From: Anabaena azotica FACHB-119
Lineage (GTDB): Bacteria; Cyanobacteriota; Cyanobacteriia; Cyanobacteriales; Nostocaceae
Length of the DNA stretch: 64,000 nucleotides
Direction of reading: 5' to 3'
Assembly (NCBI RefSeq): GCF_014697625.1
Contig: NZ_JACJSG010000027.1
Location: 1-64,000 of the forward strand
A program made the position numbers and the translations under genes. The stretch's first letter is position 1, and the number at the start of each line of letters is the position of its first letter. Shown here in pieces: positions 50,667 through 58,565 of the stretch. Below the pieces are notes generated by a model. That model was not told where the DNA came from. It saw nothing but the letters and a program-made list of their open reading frames with translations, and searched no databases.

Positions 50667-52361
50667 ATGCCCGAATCAAAGTCAAAAATTCTCATTCCTG
50701 TTGTCGGTGCAACTGTAGTTGTTGTCGGCAGTTTAGCCGCCTATATGTATCTGAGAGGGCCTGCTGGGGATAGTTCTGGCGCTTTAGGTAGCGCTAAACT
50801 AGTGCCTTCAACAGCATTAATGGCTACCTATATTACCACTGACCCGCAAGCCTGGGAGAAGTTACGGCAATTTGGCACGCCTGAAGCCCAAAAGTTAGTT
50901 GCTAAAGAGTTGGAAAATTTTAATAAACAAATGTCGAAGGATGGCAACATTTCTTATGAGAAAGACATTAAACCTTGGGTAGGTGGGGTGATGGTGGCTT
51001 TGCTACCTGCAAATGCAACCAAACCTGCTCAATTTAGTACACCTGCGCCGGGAACAACTTTGCCAACCGCATCGCAGCCAGAACCACAAGTTTTAATGGT
51101 AGTGGGGATTAAAGATAAACTCAGTGCTTTAAACTTTGGGAATAAATTAAAGGAGCAAAAGGGCATCAAATCCCAAGAAACTGACTATAAAGGCGAAAAA
51201 ATTACAGAAGTCAAGACAGAATCTGGACAGCCAACATACAGTGCTATTTTAAATAATAGTTATATAGTGTTGTCTCCCGAAAAAGCGCCTGTAGAAAAAG
51301 CTATAGATACTTATAAAGGTCAAGCATCCTTTGTAACTAAACAAGATGCGAGTAATATTCTCAGCAAGGGTGCGGATGTTAAAAATTCTCTGGCTCAAAT
51401 CTATATTCCTGATTATCCAGGGATGGTGAAACAACTACTGGCTGCAAATCCTCAAGCAAGTCAGGTAAATCCGCAGACATTGAAACAACTGGAACAGGTA
51501 AAGTCAATGGTTGCGGCTGTGGGTGTTGATGATGCTGGGGTAAGATTGAAGGCGATCGCTAATTTAGATCCCCAACTGAATAAATTCCCATATCAAAGCA
51601 CACCATCGACAATATTAGGAAAATTCCCAGCTGAGACTTTTGCCCTCATCAGTGGACAAGGAATTAGCCGTGGTTGGTCAACAGTGGTCGAACAGTCACA
51701 AGATTATCCAGAATTTAAGCAGGCCATAGAACAGGTTCGCGCCCAAACGAAATTAGTAAATATTGACCTGGATAAAGACATTTTTGGCTGGATGGATAAA
51801 GAATTTGCTTTTGGTGCGATTCCATCAAACCAAGGTATATTGGCTAGTGTAGGTTTTGGTGGCGCTTGGGTGTTTGATACAAGCGATCGCAAAACCGCAG
51901 AAGCCACATTAACTAAGCTAGATACCCTCGCCAAAACCCAAAACATTAACATCACCAGCAGAAACATTGGTGGTAAAGACATTACCCAATGGGAAATTCC
52001 CCAACAAGGAGCTTTATTCGCTCATGGTTGGTTAGATGAAGACACCGTATTTTTAGCAGTTGGCGGCCCTGTTGCGGAAACCTTAGCCAACGCCAAGAAC
52101 CAGACTCTAGACAATAGTGATAATTTTAAAGCGATCGCCGGGTCTTTACAAAAACCAAACGGTGGTTACTTCTATATAGATATGGATAGAACCATGACCT
52201 TAGTCAATCGTTTTGCAACGCAAACACAGCAACCCATCCCCCCGGAAGCTAATGCTATTCTCAGTTCCATTCGTGGTTTGAGTATGACTGCTAATAGCCC
52301 CGATAAATCTTCCAGCCAAGTGGAAATGTTATTAGCCCTCAAACCCAGCACTGCAAAGTAG
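50667..52361 (+). CDS. DUF3352 protein, membrane-anchored
   Basis: 564 aa. The N-terminal hydrophobic segment (KILIPVVGATVVVVGSLAAY) acts as an anchor, followed by a large extracytoplasmic domain. ALMATYITTDPQAWEKLRQF, KDIKPWVGGVMVALLPAN and GWSTVVEQSQDYPEFKQAIE are the blocks of DUF3352, a cyanobacterial family of unknown role. The length fits. GAGGAG precedes the ATG by 7-12 bases. Confidence 0.85.
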   Translation: MPESKSKILIPVVGATVVVVGSLAAYMYLRGPAGDSSGALGSAKLVPSTALMATYITTDPQAWEKLRQFGTPEAQKLVAKELENFNKQMSKDGNISYEKDIKPWVGGVMVALLPANATKPAQFSTPAPGTTLPTASQPEPQVLMVVGIKDKLSALNFGNKLKEQKGIKSQETDYKGEKITEVKTESGQPTYSAILNNSYIVLSPEKAPVEKAIDTYKGQASFVTKQDASNILSKGADVKNSLAQIYIPDYPGMVKQLLAANPQASQVNPQTLKQLEQVKSMVAAVGVDDAGVRLKAIANLDPQLNKFPYQSTPSTILGKFPAETFALISGQGISRGWSTVVEQSQDYPEFKQAIEQVRAQTKLVNIDLDKDIFGWMDKEFAFGAIPSNQGILASVGFGGAWVFDTSDRKTAEATLTKLDTLAKTQNINITSRNIGGKDITQWEIPQQGALFAHGWLDEDTVFLAVGGPVAETLANAKNQTLDNSDNFKAIAGSLQKPNGGYFYIDMDRTMTLVNRFATQTQQPIPPEANAILSSIRGLSMTANSPDKSSSQVEMLLALKPSTAK

Positions 52362-53258
52362 AAATCATACCAATTCAAAACATCGCTCATCATATAGGAA
52401 TCCGATTTGATTTCTGTATCCCTTACGGGAGCGTAGCCATAAAAATCTCAGTATCTGTAGTATCTGTAGGGTGGGCATTGCCCACCAAAGCCATGATATG
52501 GTGGGCAATGCCCACCCTACTACGTATATTTCAAAAATCAAGTATGAGTCCTATATAGGGGCTTACGACCGTAAGCCCCTATTAAATTTACAGTATTTTT
52601 CGCTCACATGCTGTACAGCGTGAAAATTTGACTTAGGTTAACTACCCACAATATAAAATCAGGTGTTAAAACAACAACTACAGTAATTTTACGTAAAATA
52701 TTCACAGTATGTAACTTTAATAACCTAAAATTTAGTTGGAAGATGTTTGGAAAGTTCTAAGATGTCAAATTTTCTGCGAATCTCCTCACCATGATCCGGT
52801 TTATAGCAAGATAAATACAGCATTTTCCATCTAGATGAGGTGCATCACTCTAGTCCTAGAGGCTAGAGACTGTTTTCCAACTCTAAAAGTAGGTTGGGTT
52901 AGCCTGCAAAAAGCCCCTACGGGTTTACGTTCCTCAATCAAACCTATATCGAAGTCTAATTTGGGGTTTGAAAACAAGCCCTAACTTCTCCCCCTATATA
53001 CCTGTACTATTTTCTAACATCGGCTCAGAGGTTTGGAGAGGCGTTGTCTACATCCATCGGACTCACGTTAAAAATAGATGGAGAATTTATTGCTTTTATA
53101 GACAAAAAAACTTGAATTTTGTCCTAAAAATTAGTACTTAAATCTTGATTTTATAAAATTCTGTCTCAAAATATAAGTGAGGATTTTATCTTTATATAAG
53201 CATCCTCAATTTCACTAATTCTGTCAGTCAAAATCACTTGCTTTAAGGAGACAAAGCA
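52362..53258. other. Non-coding region with two palindromes
   Basis: TAGGGTGGGCATTGCCCACC (52468-52487) and its inverse (about 52502-52521) form a large hairpin repeat; a related short copy is at about 60291-60310. TAGGGGCTTACG/CGTAAGCCCCTA (52556-52581) is a near-perfect hairpin and may end the DUF3352 transcript. From about 52600 to 53258 the DNA is AT-rich with nothing recognised except the presumed promoter of the 93-aa gene. Confidence 0.55.
52556..52581 (+). terminator. GC-rich hairpin after DUF3352 gene
   Basis: A 12-bp palindrome, 195 bp past the stop codon, followed by ATTAAATTT. It may also work as a bidirectional end. Confidence 0.45.
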
Positions 53259-53540
53259 ATGGTAAGAATAAAAATCACCGACCTTTCGCCCAATGAAGAA
53301 GGCAAATCAATTAATGAACTCACTGCTTGGGAAATAAAGAATGTGTATGCTGGAATGCAAAGAAGGTTTGGAAGAGACACCCTATCTGATTCATCCGGAG
53401 AAACACCATCAGGAACATCATCAGGAACATCATCAGAAACATCAGGATTTTCATTAAATGGTATGAGTGGAAGCATTAGTAGTTTGATGGATAATCTAGA
53501 AGTACAACTTCGAGATATACGCGGAAGATTGGGAATTTGA
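53259..53540 (+). CDS. Small peptide gene, possible leader-type precursor
   Basis: 93 aa with AAGGAG eight bases before ATG. Residues 18-32 (INELTAWEIKNVYAG) resemble the LSxEEL-xx-VxGG end of double-glycine leaders, except that Ala-Gly replaces Gly-Gly. After that come a Ser/Thr/Gly-rich stretch (residues 42-62, SDSSGETPSGTSSGTSSETS) and a C-terminal helix (SLMDNLEVQLRDIRGRLGI). It is a complete unit with its own terminator, 960 bp upstream of the precursor array. A RiPP precursor is one reading; a small structural or regulatory protein is another. Confidence 0.55.
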   Translation: MVRIKITDLSPNEEGKSINELTAWEIKNVYAGMQRRFGRDTLSDSSGETPSGTSSGTSSETSGFSLNGMSGSISSLMDNLEVQLRDIRGRLGI

Positions 53541-53579
53541 CATCGTTTTCTGTTAATAACAAATGAATACTCATTAATT

Positions 53580-53624
53580 CGTGTGTTTTTGAATTATTAT
53601 GCTGTTAAACACACGTTTTTTTTT
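53580..53624 (+). terminator. Rho-independent terminator of the 93-aa gene
   Basis: CGTGTGTTT (53580-53588) pairs with AAACACACG (53607-53615) and is followed by nine T. It lies 40 bp after the stop. Confidence 0.85.
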
Positions 53625-54162
53625 GAAAATTACGCCCCTTGATCTATTCATCCATTAGGCAAGCAGGAGAAACGGAGAAAGCGGAAATAGCTTTATTCTT
53701 CACGCTCTGATACGTTCTGACTTTTCACGGGATCTGGAAAACCCCTCTCCTACAAGGAGAGAGGCTTTAATTGCTCCCCCTTCCCTTGTAGGGAAGGGGG
53801 CTGGGGGGTTAGGTCTGTCGTTATCTTTTCCACATGACGTGAAAAGTCAGTGATACGTTGCATACAAAGTCTCTACATCATTTATGTAGTGCAAATTCAT
53901 AAAAAATTGGTATACACTAACATCTTGCATCTAGCCTTAGCGATTAGAAATCGTGGCTATACAAACCCAGTCCCTCCTGGTACTCCTACACCAGAAGCAA
54001 GCTACGGCAGTCCACCCGGCGCTTCATCCCGCACTTGTGGCTGCACTCACCGCCTGCGCCGACTAACACAAAATAAAGGTTTTTTAACCCGCGCAGGTGG
54101 TCACTGAAGCTCAAGAAGTGCGGGTTTTGCTTGTGTAGTTGTGATTTCTAGTCACCCGTTGC

Positions 54163-54274
54163 AAGATATAAGCCTCCCACGAGCGCGGTTAACGCTCCCG
54201 CAAAATATGAAAGAAACACAACTATTCCCTATTTTCTGTCACCTGTCACCTGTCACCTGTCACCTGTGTTTCTT
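54163..54274 (-). repeat. AAGAAACAC...GTGTTTCTT composite repeat, copy 3 (inverted)
   Basis: AAGAAACAC (54211-54219) and GTGTTTCTT (54266-54274) enclose GTCACCT heptamers. The reverse complement continues through GGGAGGCTTATATCTTGCAA, the start of the ATCTTGCACC element, which is then cut off. Confidence 0.75.
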
Positions 54275-54437
54275 AGAAGTATATCTATTATTGCACATAT
54301 AACTTTCATGTTTACCAATCTATTTTGTGCCTAATAAATATACAAAATAATGTGGACATTTGCCACCTAATTATGTCTTTTAAATCAAGTTTTTTAGCTT
54401 GATTTTCTCTAAAAAAACAAATAAAAATTGAATCAAC

Positions 54438-54502
54438 GGTTAAGCAACACTTAATCGCCTAAAGAAAACGACTGAACATAACAATTGTTTTAGGAGTCAA
54501 TC
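54438..54502 (+). promoter_or_regulatory. Stem-loop and ribosome-binding box of precursor gene 1
   Basis: GGTTAAG (54438-54444) pairs with CTTAATC (54450-54456). Then comes ACAATTGTTTTAGGAGTCAA, which is repeated ahead of all four precursor genes, with AGGAG seven bases from the ATG. The same stem with changed but still pairing bases is found ahead of genes 2-4. Confidence 0.65.
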
Positions 54503-54754
54503 ATGGCATTTATTGCTGTTAAAGAATTACAAAATGCAGGTGCAGAATTATTCCAAGATTCTGAAAGCTTCCTCAACGAATTGAACAATGTCGATACCAT
54601 TGCTGTGAATGGTGGTGGTGATGGTTATTCTTCAGCTACCAATGGCGTTTTAGATTTCGGTTTGAAAGGTTTTGAATTTGGTGCTATCACTTTTGGTGTT
54701 GATGCTATCGGACACCTAGTTAAATCCTTCAGCGATAATGGCTATCGCTACTAA
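54503..54754 (+). CDS. RiPP precursor peptide 1 (double-glycine leader, Cys-free core)
   Basis: 83 aa. The leader, residues 1-38, is acidic (ELQNAGAELFQDSESFLNEL, then NNVDTIAVNGG). The cut is expected after G37-G38 by a C39 peptidase. The core, about residues 39-83, starts GDGYSSATNGVLDFGLKGFE and ends HLVKSFSDNGYRY. It contains six Ser/Thr and no Cys. The core helix (GLKGFEFGAITFGVDAIGHL) is amphipathic with Gly-x3-Gly spacing, as in membrane-active peptides. It is the first of four tandem genes ahead of a kinase and a HopA1-family gene. Confidence 0.8.
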   Translation: MAFIAVKELQNAGAELFQDSESFLNELNNVDTIAVNGGGDGYSSATNGVLDFGLKGFEFGAITFGVDAIGHLVKSFSDNGYRY

Positions 54755-54880
54755 TTAAGAACTATTTACTGACGCAAGTAAATAGTTCAATGGGAATTGT
54801 TGCATCAGCGATTAAGTAAAGTCAATAGCTTAATCGCCTGCAATTTATCAGTAAATCAACAATTGTTTTAGGAGTCAATC
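54755..54880 (+). promoter_or_regulatory. Intercistronic stem-loops between precursors 1 and 2
   Basis: GAACTATTTACT (54759-54770) and AGTAAATAGTTC (54777-54788) form a perfect 12-bp stem. GCGATTAAG (54808-54816) and CTTAATCGC (54829-54837) form a second, 9-bp stem. The ACAATTGTTTTAGGAGTCAA box follows. Similar pairs lie between genes 2-3 (55186-55215) and 3-4 (55563-55591). Confidence 0.7.
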
Positions 54881-55132
54881 ATGGCATTTATTGCTGTTAA
54901 AGAATTACAAAATGCAGGTGCAGAATTATTCCAAGATTCTGAAAGCTTCCTCAATGAATTGAACAATGTCGATACCATTGCTGTGAATGGTGGTGGTGAT
55001 GGTTATTCTTCAGCTACCAATGGCGTTTTAGATTTCGGTTTGAAAGGTTTTGAATTTGGTGCTATCACTTTTGGTGTTGATGCTATCGGACATCTAGTTA
55101 AATCCTTCAGTGATGAGGGCGGTTGGTACTAA
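54881..55132 (+). CDS. RiPP precursor peptide 2
   Basis: 83 aa, identical to peptide 1 over residues 1-77. Only the end differs (DEGGWY in place of DNGYRY). The DNA is also nearly identical, and the repeat unit (gene plus spacer) is 378 bp, so the copies arose by recent tandem duplication. The variable C-terminus suggests two related products. Confidence 0.8.
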   Translation: MAFIAVKELQNAGAELFQDSESFLNELNNVDTIAVNGGGDGYSSATNGVLDFGLKGFEFGAITFGVDAIGHLVKSFSDEGGWY

Positions 55133-55258
55133 TTCAGAATTATTTAGTGACGTAAGTAAATAGTTCAACTGAAATTATTGCCTGAGCGATTAAGCTAAGT
55201 CAATAGCTTAATCGCCTGCAATTTATCAGGAAATCAACAATTGTTTTAGGAGTCAATC

Positions 55259-55504
55259 ATGGCATTTATTGCTGTTAAAGAATTACAAAATGCAGGTGCA
55301 GAATTATTCCAAGATTCTGAAAGCTTCCTCAATGAATTGAACAATGTCGATACTATTGCTGTGAATGGTGGTGGTAGTGGTTATTCTTCAGCTACCAATG
55401 GCGTTTTAGATTTCGGTTTGAAGGGTTTTGAATTTGGTGCTATCACTTTTGGTATTGATGCTATTGGACACATGGTTAAGTCCTTCAGCGACAATAAATA
55501 TTAG
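55259..55504 (+). CDS. RiPP precursor peptide 3
   Basis: 81 aa. The leader is identical to peptides 1 and 2. The core begins GSGYSSATNG and ends HMVKSFSDNKY, with V66 changed to I. The Ser/Thr positions of the shared part are kept and one Ser is added after the GG. No Cys. It has the same ribosome-binding box. Confidence 0.8.
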   Translation: MAFIAVKELQNAGAELFQDSESFLNELNNVDTIAVNGGGSGYSSATNGVLDFGLKGFEFGAITFGIDAIGHMVKSFSDNKY

Positions 55505-55633
55505 TAATAATTCTGAACTATTTATGAATTAAGTAAATGGTTCAACTGAAATTATTGCATCAGCGATTGAGCAAAATAATAGCTTAATCGCCTGCAATTT
55601 TTCAAAAAATCACAATTGTTTTAGGAGTCAATC

Positions 55634-55879
55634 ATGGCATCTATTAATCTGACCGAACTACAGACAACCGGCTCTGAATTATTCCAAGATTCTGAAAGCT
55701 TTCTTCATGAACTTAATAATATAGATAATTCTGTTTATGGTGGTGATGATGGTTATTCTTCGGCTACCAACTTCGTTCTAGCGTATGGTATTAAAGGCTT
55801 TGAGTTTGGCGCTATCACTTTTGGTATTGATGCGATTGGACACTTAGTGAAGTCCTTTAGCTCTCATGATGGTTATTAA
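55634..55879 (+). CDS. RiPP precursor peptide 4 (diverged copy)
   Basis: 81 aa. The leader has diverged (MASINLTELQTTGSELFQDS, then NNIDNSVYGG), but FQDSESFLxELNN and the final GG are kept. The core DDGYSSATNFVLAYGIKGFE, then FGAITFGIDAIGHLVKSFSS is still close to the others. Conserved residues between this and copies 1-3 mark what the modifying enzymes and peptidase need: FQDSESFL in the leader; YSSATN, GFEFGAITFG and VKSFS in the core. Confidence 0.8.
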   Translation: MASINLTELQTTGSELFQDSESFLHELNNIDNSVYGGDDGYSSATNFVLAYGIKGFEFGAITFGIDAIGHLVKSFSSHDGY

Positions 55880-55896
55880 TTTTTAATGACTTACTA

Positions 55897-55930
55897 AGCT
55901 AGATTAAGGTGTAAAGAACTTAATCTAGCT
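55897..55930 (+). promoter_or_regulatory. Stem-loop between precursor array and kinase gene
   Basis: AGCTAGATTAAG (55897-55908) pairs perfectly with CTTAATCTAGCT (55919-55930). No T-run follows, so it may attenuate or process the transcript. This would let peptides be made in excess over the enzymes encoded downstream. Confidence 0.6.
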
Positions 55931-55989
55931 AAGACTGTATTGTTTTTGGCACAGAAAACAATTGTTTATTTAGTAATTAATCTAGGATT

Positions 55990-57168
55990 ATGCCACCATT
56001 TATTTTAAATTCTCAAAATGTGTTTGAGTACCTAATATCACTAAACTTGTGTACTAAGTCAGAGCAAGTATTGAGTGAAATAGAGCTAAAACCTGCTAAA
56101 AATTTTAACTTATTAGTCACTTTACCTGAGAACAGAAAATTTCTGGTCAAGCAAGAACGTCATAACCTGGAAGGAAAAACATCTGGTGAATTTTTACTAG
56201 AATGGCGCATCCACGATTTTCTAAGAACATTTCCAGAACTTAGCTATCTTCGACCCTATTTTTCAGAAGTCTTACACTTTAATGCAAATGATTCAATTAT
56301 AATTTTCAATTATCTCGATAATTATCGAGATTTGATGGATTTTTATGTTAAAGAAAACTTGGACATTTTTCCTAGTAAAATTGCAAATGCTGTAGGAAAT
56401 ACTTTGGCATTGGTTCATCGTGCTTCTATGAACAGTGAAGCATATGGAAAGTTCTTTCAACAGAATATTGATGAATCTAGTCAGCGTTCTCCCAGTTTAA
56501 ATCGTGGATTAGATAGGCTGACTCCAGAAATTTTTGGTAAAGTTCCTGCTGATGGTATTAAGTTTTTTGCTTTATATCAACGTTACGATAGTTTGGGTCA
56601 GGCGATCGCACAATTAACCAATAGCTTTAATCCCTGTTGTCTCACCCATAATGATCTGAAGTTAAACAATATTCTTCTTTCCCTAGATTGGCAAGAAGCT
56701 ACTGAGCAAAATATTGTTCGCTTCATTGACTGGGAACGAGGTAATTGGGGAGACCCAGCCAATGATTTAGGGACACTCATCGCTAGTTATTTGCAAATCT
56801 GGCTACACAGCATGGTAACAGGTCAGTCAATTGCGATTGAAGAGTCTTTGCGTTTAGCAGCTACCCCTTTGTATGTTCTCCAACCTTCAATTAGAGAATT
56901 GGTAACTGCTTATTTTACTAATTTCCCAGAAATTTTAGCACATTATCCAAATTTCTTACCACGGGTTATGCAGTTTTGTGGTTTAGCGCTGATTAAGGCT
57001 ATTCACGCTCAACTTCAATACGAAAAAACTTTTGGGAATGCTGGTATTTGTATGCTGCAAGTTGCTAAAAGTTTATTATGTCGTCCAGAAACATCTATAC
57101 AAAGCATTTTTGGTGTGGAAGCAACGGAACTTTTACCTACACACTTGCTTGTTAATTTGCATCAATAG
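55990..57168 (+). CDS. Phosphotransferase-fold kinase, putative precursor-peptide kinase
   Basis: 392 aa, aminoglycoside-phosphotransferase/choline-kinase fold. The lysine of the nucleotide site is probably K54 (KFLVKQERHNLEGK). The catalytic loop THNDLKLNN has D222 and N227. The metal-binding DFG-like motif is D247 in VRFIDWERGNWGDPANDLG. It lies 110 bp behind the fourth precursor and before a HopA1-family gene. In thioviridamide-type and class V lanthipeptide clusters such a kinase phosphorylates Ser/Thr of the precursor before elimination. That role here is inferred from the neighbours. Confidence 0.8.
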   Translation: MPPFILNSQNVFEYLISLNLCTKSEQVLSEIELKPAKNFNLLVTLPENRKFLVKQERHNLEGKTSGEFLLEWRIHDFLRTFPELSYLRPYFSEVLHFNANDSIIIFNYLDNYRDLMDFYVKENLDIFPSKIANAVGNTLALVHRASMNSEAYGKFFQQNIDESSQRSPSLNRGLDRLTPEIFGKVPADGIKFFALYQRYDSLGQAIAQLTNSFNPCCLTHNDLKLNNILLSLDWQEATEQNIVRFIDWERGNWGDPANDLGTLIASYLQIWLHSMVTGQSIAIEESLRLAATPLYVLQPSIRELVTAYFTNFPEILAHYPNFLPRVMQFCGLALIKAIHAQLQYEKTFGNAGICMLQVAKSLLCRPETSIQSIFGVEATELLPTHLLVNLHQ

Positions 57169-57222
57169 GGCGGGCAAGATGCCCACCCTACAAGAGTTGA
57201 ATCTAATTTCAATATGCAGTTT

Positions 57223-57276
57223 GTAGTCAGGACTTTAGTCCTCAAAAACTTAAAAAAGGACTAAAGTCCTGACTAC
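57223..57276. repeat. Perfect 20-bp palindromic hairpin, copy 2
   Basis: GTAGTCAGGACTTTAGTCCT (57223-57242) and its complement (57257-57276), the same arms as at 34121-34175 but another loop. It lies in the 129-bp gap between the kinase and HopA1-family genes, next to a GGGCAAGATGCCCACC repeat. Confidence 0.85.
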
Positions 57277-57297
57277 AAACCTTGATTTATTTAGTTC

Positions 57298-58452
57298 ATG
57301 TTACTTACGTCCTCCTCATCCCTCCATATCATTTACAGGCAAATCTCTATGCAGCTATTAGATTCGCTATCTGTCCAATTTTCTGATATTCCAGAGTCAT
57401 TGCAGATATCTTTACAAGATATTATTCATAATGTTGAAATCCAATCTCAATATTGTATTAAGCATCCAAATTACAAACCTCTGGAATTACCTGAGTCTTC
57501 AGTTGCTAGGTTTCAAAAATTATCTACAGATTTACAAAATAAGTATTTGAGTCAACAGTTACGAAGTTTTCTTTATGGCATCTATTACAATGGCTCTTTA
57601 ACAAAGTCTCTGGCATCTGATGGGGAAATATCTAATTTAGCGGTCAACCAAAATCTAGAGAACAACACATTTTTGGGTGTAGACTTAGCTTTTTACGATC
57701 GCCTGCATGAAAGTAACCGAGGTCAAGGCTACTGGAGCTATGATTGGCTTGTGGTTAGAGAAGAAGCAGATGGTGCTGTCGCTGTTCATCGCGATGGTTT
57801 GACATTGTATGTTGAACAGGATTCTCTGCAAGCACCTGTTAGCGTAGGTGATTTAATCCCGATTAAAATGCCTAAAAACCTTGTGCAGAACGGATTCTAT
57901 ATGGCGGTGGCTGATGCAGGTGCATCACAACAGTATCAAACACAGGATGAGATTTTGGTACGTGTCTACTTTAATGTGACTCCAGATGGTGCAGTTGCAG
58001 TTATGGACAGTTTGACTACCCATCTTAACGCCATACCTATGGCTTTTACCTTTAAAGCTTTATATAACCCTTCTGATTATGGACGTTATGACTCAGGCGT
58101 ACTTTATTTTAATAAAAGTGAGTATGAACAAGTTCAACCTGTGCTGGAAATGATATATGCAGAACATCGATCGCACTTCCAAAACCAAGTACCCTTATTT
58201 ACTAAGCCTATCGCACCAGGGTTAGCGATCGCTGAAGAACCAAACCACAGATTTAACGAAAAGGAAAGTTTTGGTACACACCGTTGTCAAATTGTGGCTA
58301 ACGGTTTAATGGAAGCTTGGCAGCATGGTGATGATACACCAGCAGGTAGGATGGCAGCAATTTTGCAACATTTCTCTTCACTCAAAATTGAATTGCAGCG
58401 TCCTTACCTCAATGCTGACTCTGAAGATATTTATACATCTTTGTGCTGGTAA
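57298..58452 (+). CDS. HopA1-family protein, putative phospho-Ser/Thr lyase
   Basis: 384 aa (a second ATG at 57349 would give 367). The signature region runs from VRVYFNVTPDGAVAVMDSLT (221-240) to YNPSDYGRYDSGVLYF (256-271) and ends with THRCQIVANGLMEAW. This is the HopA1 effector domain, also common in cyanobacteria. HopA1-type proteins in RiPP pathways such as class V lanthipeptides and thioviridamide act with a kinase to remove phosphate and leave dehydroamino acids. Here the gene follows exactly such a kinase and four precursor genes. Confidence 0.82.
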   Translation: MLLTSSSSLHIIYRQISMQLLDSLSVQFSDIPESLQISLQDIIHNVEIQSQYCIKHPNYKPLELPESSVARFQKLSTDLQNKYLSQQLRSFLYGIYYNGSLTKSLASDGEISNLAVNQNLENNTFLGVDLAFYDRLHESNRGQGYWSYDWLVVREEADGAVAVHRDGLTLYVEQDSLQAPVSVGDLIPIKMPKNLVQNGFYMAVADAGASQQYQTQDEILVRVYFNVTPDGAVAVMDSLTTHLNAIPMAFTFKALYNPSDYGRYDSGVLYFNKSEYEQVQPVLEMIYAEHRSHFQNQVPLFTKPIAPGLAIAEEPNHRFNEKESFGTHRCQIVANGLMEAWQHGDDTPAGRMAAILQHFSSLKIELQRPYLNADSEDIYTSLCW

Positions 58453-58565
58453 AAACGCCAAGGATGTATAGATAGTGGTTTCACTTGGTTGATATTAGGT
58501 AAACAGGTTTGTAGAGCTATTTCCGGTGGGCAACAAGGCTTTTATTAGTTACTATTTTTACACTT

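Larger units (their letters stand above)
53625..54502. repeat. Repeat-rich region before the precursor array
   Basis: It contains a CTCTCCTACAAGGAGAGAGG palindrome (about 53744-53763) and an adjacent CCCTTCCCTTGTAGGGAAGG palindrome (about 53780-53799). A large inverted-repeat element lies at 53938-54160 (arms CGATTAGAAATC and GATTTCTAGTC with CTATACAAACC/GTTTTGC extensions), and the inverted AAGAAACAC composite repeat at 54163-54274. The open frame at 53850-54107 is translation of these elements. The last 200 bp are AT-rich and should hold the array promoter. Confidence 0.65.

Noticed and set aside
53850..54107. 85-aa open frame before the RiPP array
   Set aside because: It is composed of the inverted-repeat element at 53938-54160, with no ribosome-binding site and no leader-like pattern.
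54503..55879. Standard lanthipeptide or Cys-bridged bacteriocin precursors
   Set aside because: None of the four peptides contains a cysteine, and no LanM, LanC or radical SAM gene is in the window.
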